Shown here: in pieces, positions 63,261-64,000 of the stretch
Layout of the letters: the number at the start of each line of letters is the position of its first letter
Numbering within the stretch: position 1 is the stretch's first letter
Source: Thalassospira povalilytica
GTDB taxonomy: Bacteria; Pseudomonadota; Alphaproteobacteria; Rhodospirillales; Thalassospiraceae
Reading direction: 5' to 3'
DNA length: 64,000 nucleotides
Assembly (NCBI RefSeq): GCF_002844235.1
Contig: NZ_PGTS01000001.1
Span: 1 to 64,000 of the forward strand
Notes under the pieces: generated by a model
Seen by the model: only the letters and a program-made list of their open reading frames with translations
Database searches by the model: none
What the model was told of the DNA's origin: nothing
Program-made: the position numbers and the translations under genes

Positions 63261-63809
63261 ATGAAGACCAAAGATATCGTCTATATCGCCTTGTTCGCAG
63301 CTTTGACCGCTGTTCTTGGCCTGTTTCCGCCAATCACACTTCCGATTACCGGTGTGCCGGTGACGGCCCAGTCATTGGGACCGATGCTGGCCGGTGCGAT
63401 TCTGGGGGCCCGTCGTGGCGGACTTTCGATCGTGCTGTTCCTGGTGCTGGTTGCACTTGGCCTGCCGTTACTGTCGGGTGGTCGTGGTGGTTTTGGCGTG
63501 ATGATCGGGGTCACTGGCGGATTTATTTTTGGCTGGGCCGTCTCGGCCTTTGTCATCGGGCTTCTGATCGAGAAATTCTGGAACAGCCTGAATGTCATCA
63601 AGGCGGCCCTGTCGATCGCCTTTGGCGGGATTGTTGTGCTTTATGCGCTTGGCAATGCCTGGGTCGCGGTTGTGGCTGAAATCAGCTATTGGCAGGCCAC
63701 CGTTGGTGCCGCACCGTTCCTGATTGGTGATGTAATCAAGGTTGCAATTGCGACTGCGGCCTGTCTTGCGGTGCGCAAGTCCTATCCCTTGATTTCCAAA
63801 TCAGCCTGA
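63261..63809 (+). CDS. bioY: Biotin transporter substrate-binding component BioY
   Basis: A 182-residue S component of the biotin ECF transporter with six transmembrane helices. Family motifs are ALFAALTAVLGLFPPITLP, GVPVTAQSLGPMLAGAILGA with the conserved residues of the biotin pocket, and a GVTGGFIFGW segment. ATG 63261 has only a weak GGGA before it; upstream open frame lacks any support. The next gene begins an ABC ATPase likely to be BioM. Confidence 0.92.
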   Translation: MKTKDIVYIALFAALTAVLGLFPPITLPITGVPVTAQSLGPMLAGAILGARRGGLSIVLFLVLVALGLPLLSGGRGGFGVMIGVTGGFIFGWAVSAFVIGLLIEKFWNSLNVIKAALSIAFGGIVVLYALGNAWVAVVAEISYWQATVGAAPFLIGDVIKVAIATAACLAVRKSYPLISKSA

Positions 63810-63914
63810 CGTTTGATGGGCGCAAGCAGCATTCGCCTTTGCGGTGTTCTTGCGCCCGTTTTATGACCAGACAACTGCCGATCACTTCCTGCAACAGGCC
63901 GGACCGACAACCCC

Positions 63915-64000
63915 ATGATCCGTTTTGAAAATGTTTCCGTGCAGTTCGATCAGCGCAGGGTGCTGGAAAATATCGACCTCGCGCTTGGTGAAAAGCGGAT
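63915..64000 (+). CDS. bioM: ABC ATPase, BioM-like, cut by the window end
   Basis: The first 28 codons of an open frame, beginning MIRFENVSVQFDQRRVLENI, which is the usual start of an ECF/CbiO-type ATPase domain; the P-loop would lie just beyond the window edge. Position 105 bp after bioY suggests the energising subunit BioM. Only the N-terminus can be seen. Confidence 0.6.
   Translation, partial: MIRFENVSVQFDQRRVLENIDLALGEKR

Overview
The window looks like a chromosomal segment of an alphaproteobacterium, probably of the order Rhodospirillales and possibly close to Thalassospira. The evidence is the gene set: sdhCDAB order, ethylmalonyl-CoA pathway enzymes (Mcl2-type lyase/thioesterase and mesaconyl-CoA hydratase), PuuD-type urate hydroxylase, and ureDABCEFG with urtABCDE. 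Base composition and codon style are even along the window. This assignment is inference; no marker RNA gene is present. I saw no rRNA, tRNA, CRISPR array, insertion sequence or prophage.

Layout. 1-857 is a C-rich, low-complexity, gene-free stretch with short tandem repeats. 858-5859 carries acyl-CoA metabolism: a hotdog thioesterase, isovaleryl-CoA dehydrogenase, thiolase, beta-carbonic anhydrase and a butyryl-type acyl-CoA dehydrogenase. 5866-8413 (minus) has a PrpF-family isomerase, a coupled unknown protein and an outer-membrane barrel. 8532-11253 is the phage-shock locus (pspF divergent from pspA-pspB-third gene, with a sigma-54 promoter). 11506-15121 is a compact accessory cluster: an ATPase, a secreted EndoU-family nuclease, a small cytosolic protein that could be its immunity partner, and a secreted serine hydrolase. 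15173-20132 holds a lone periplasmic binding protein and a MarR-controlled aaeB/aaeX/aaeA-like efflux operon. 20258-22295 holds two ethylmalonyl-CoA pathway genes, then sdhCDAB (22745-26145), a TPR lipoprotein and a HAD phosphatase.

From 27800 to 62075 the main theme is purine and urea nitrogen. A minus-strand operon encodes allantoinase (puuE), OHCU decarboxylase (uraD), allantoicase and ureidoglycolate lyase. Divergent from it are 5-hydroxyisourate hydrolase, xanthine dehydrogenase (xdhABC), guanine deaminase and a BMP-type nucleoside/purine ABC transporter. After an island of regulators and sensors (LuxR-type regulator, PAS protein plus soluble chemoreceptor, acetylpolyamine amidohydrolase-like protein, LysR regulator) come membrane urate hydroxylase (puuD), the urea ABC transporter urtABCDE behind a sigma-54-type promoter, and urease ureDABCEFG. 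Together these genes can take guanine or xanthine through urate, allantoin, allantoate and ureidoglycolate to glyoxylate and urea, and urea to ammonia.

The right edge has an SRPBCC/ArsR pair with two matching palindromic operators, bioY, and the first codons of a BioM-like ATPase cut by the window end.
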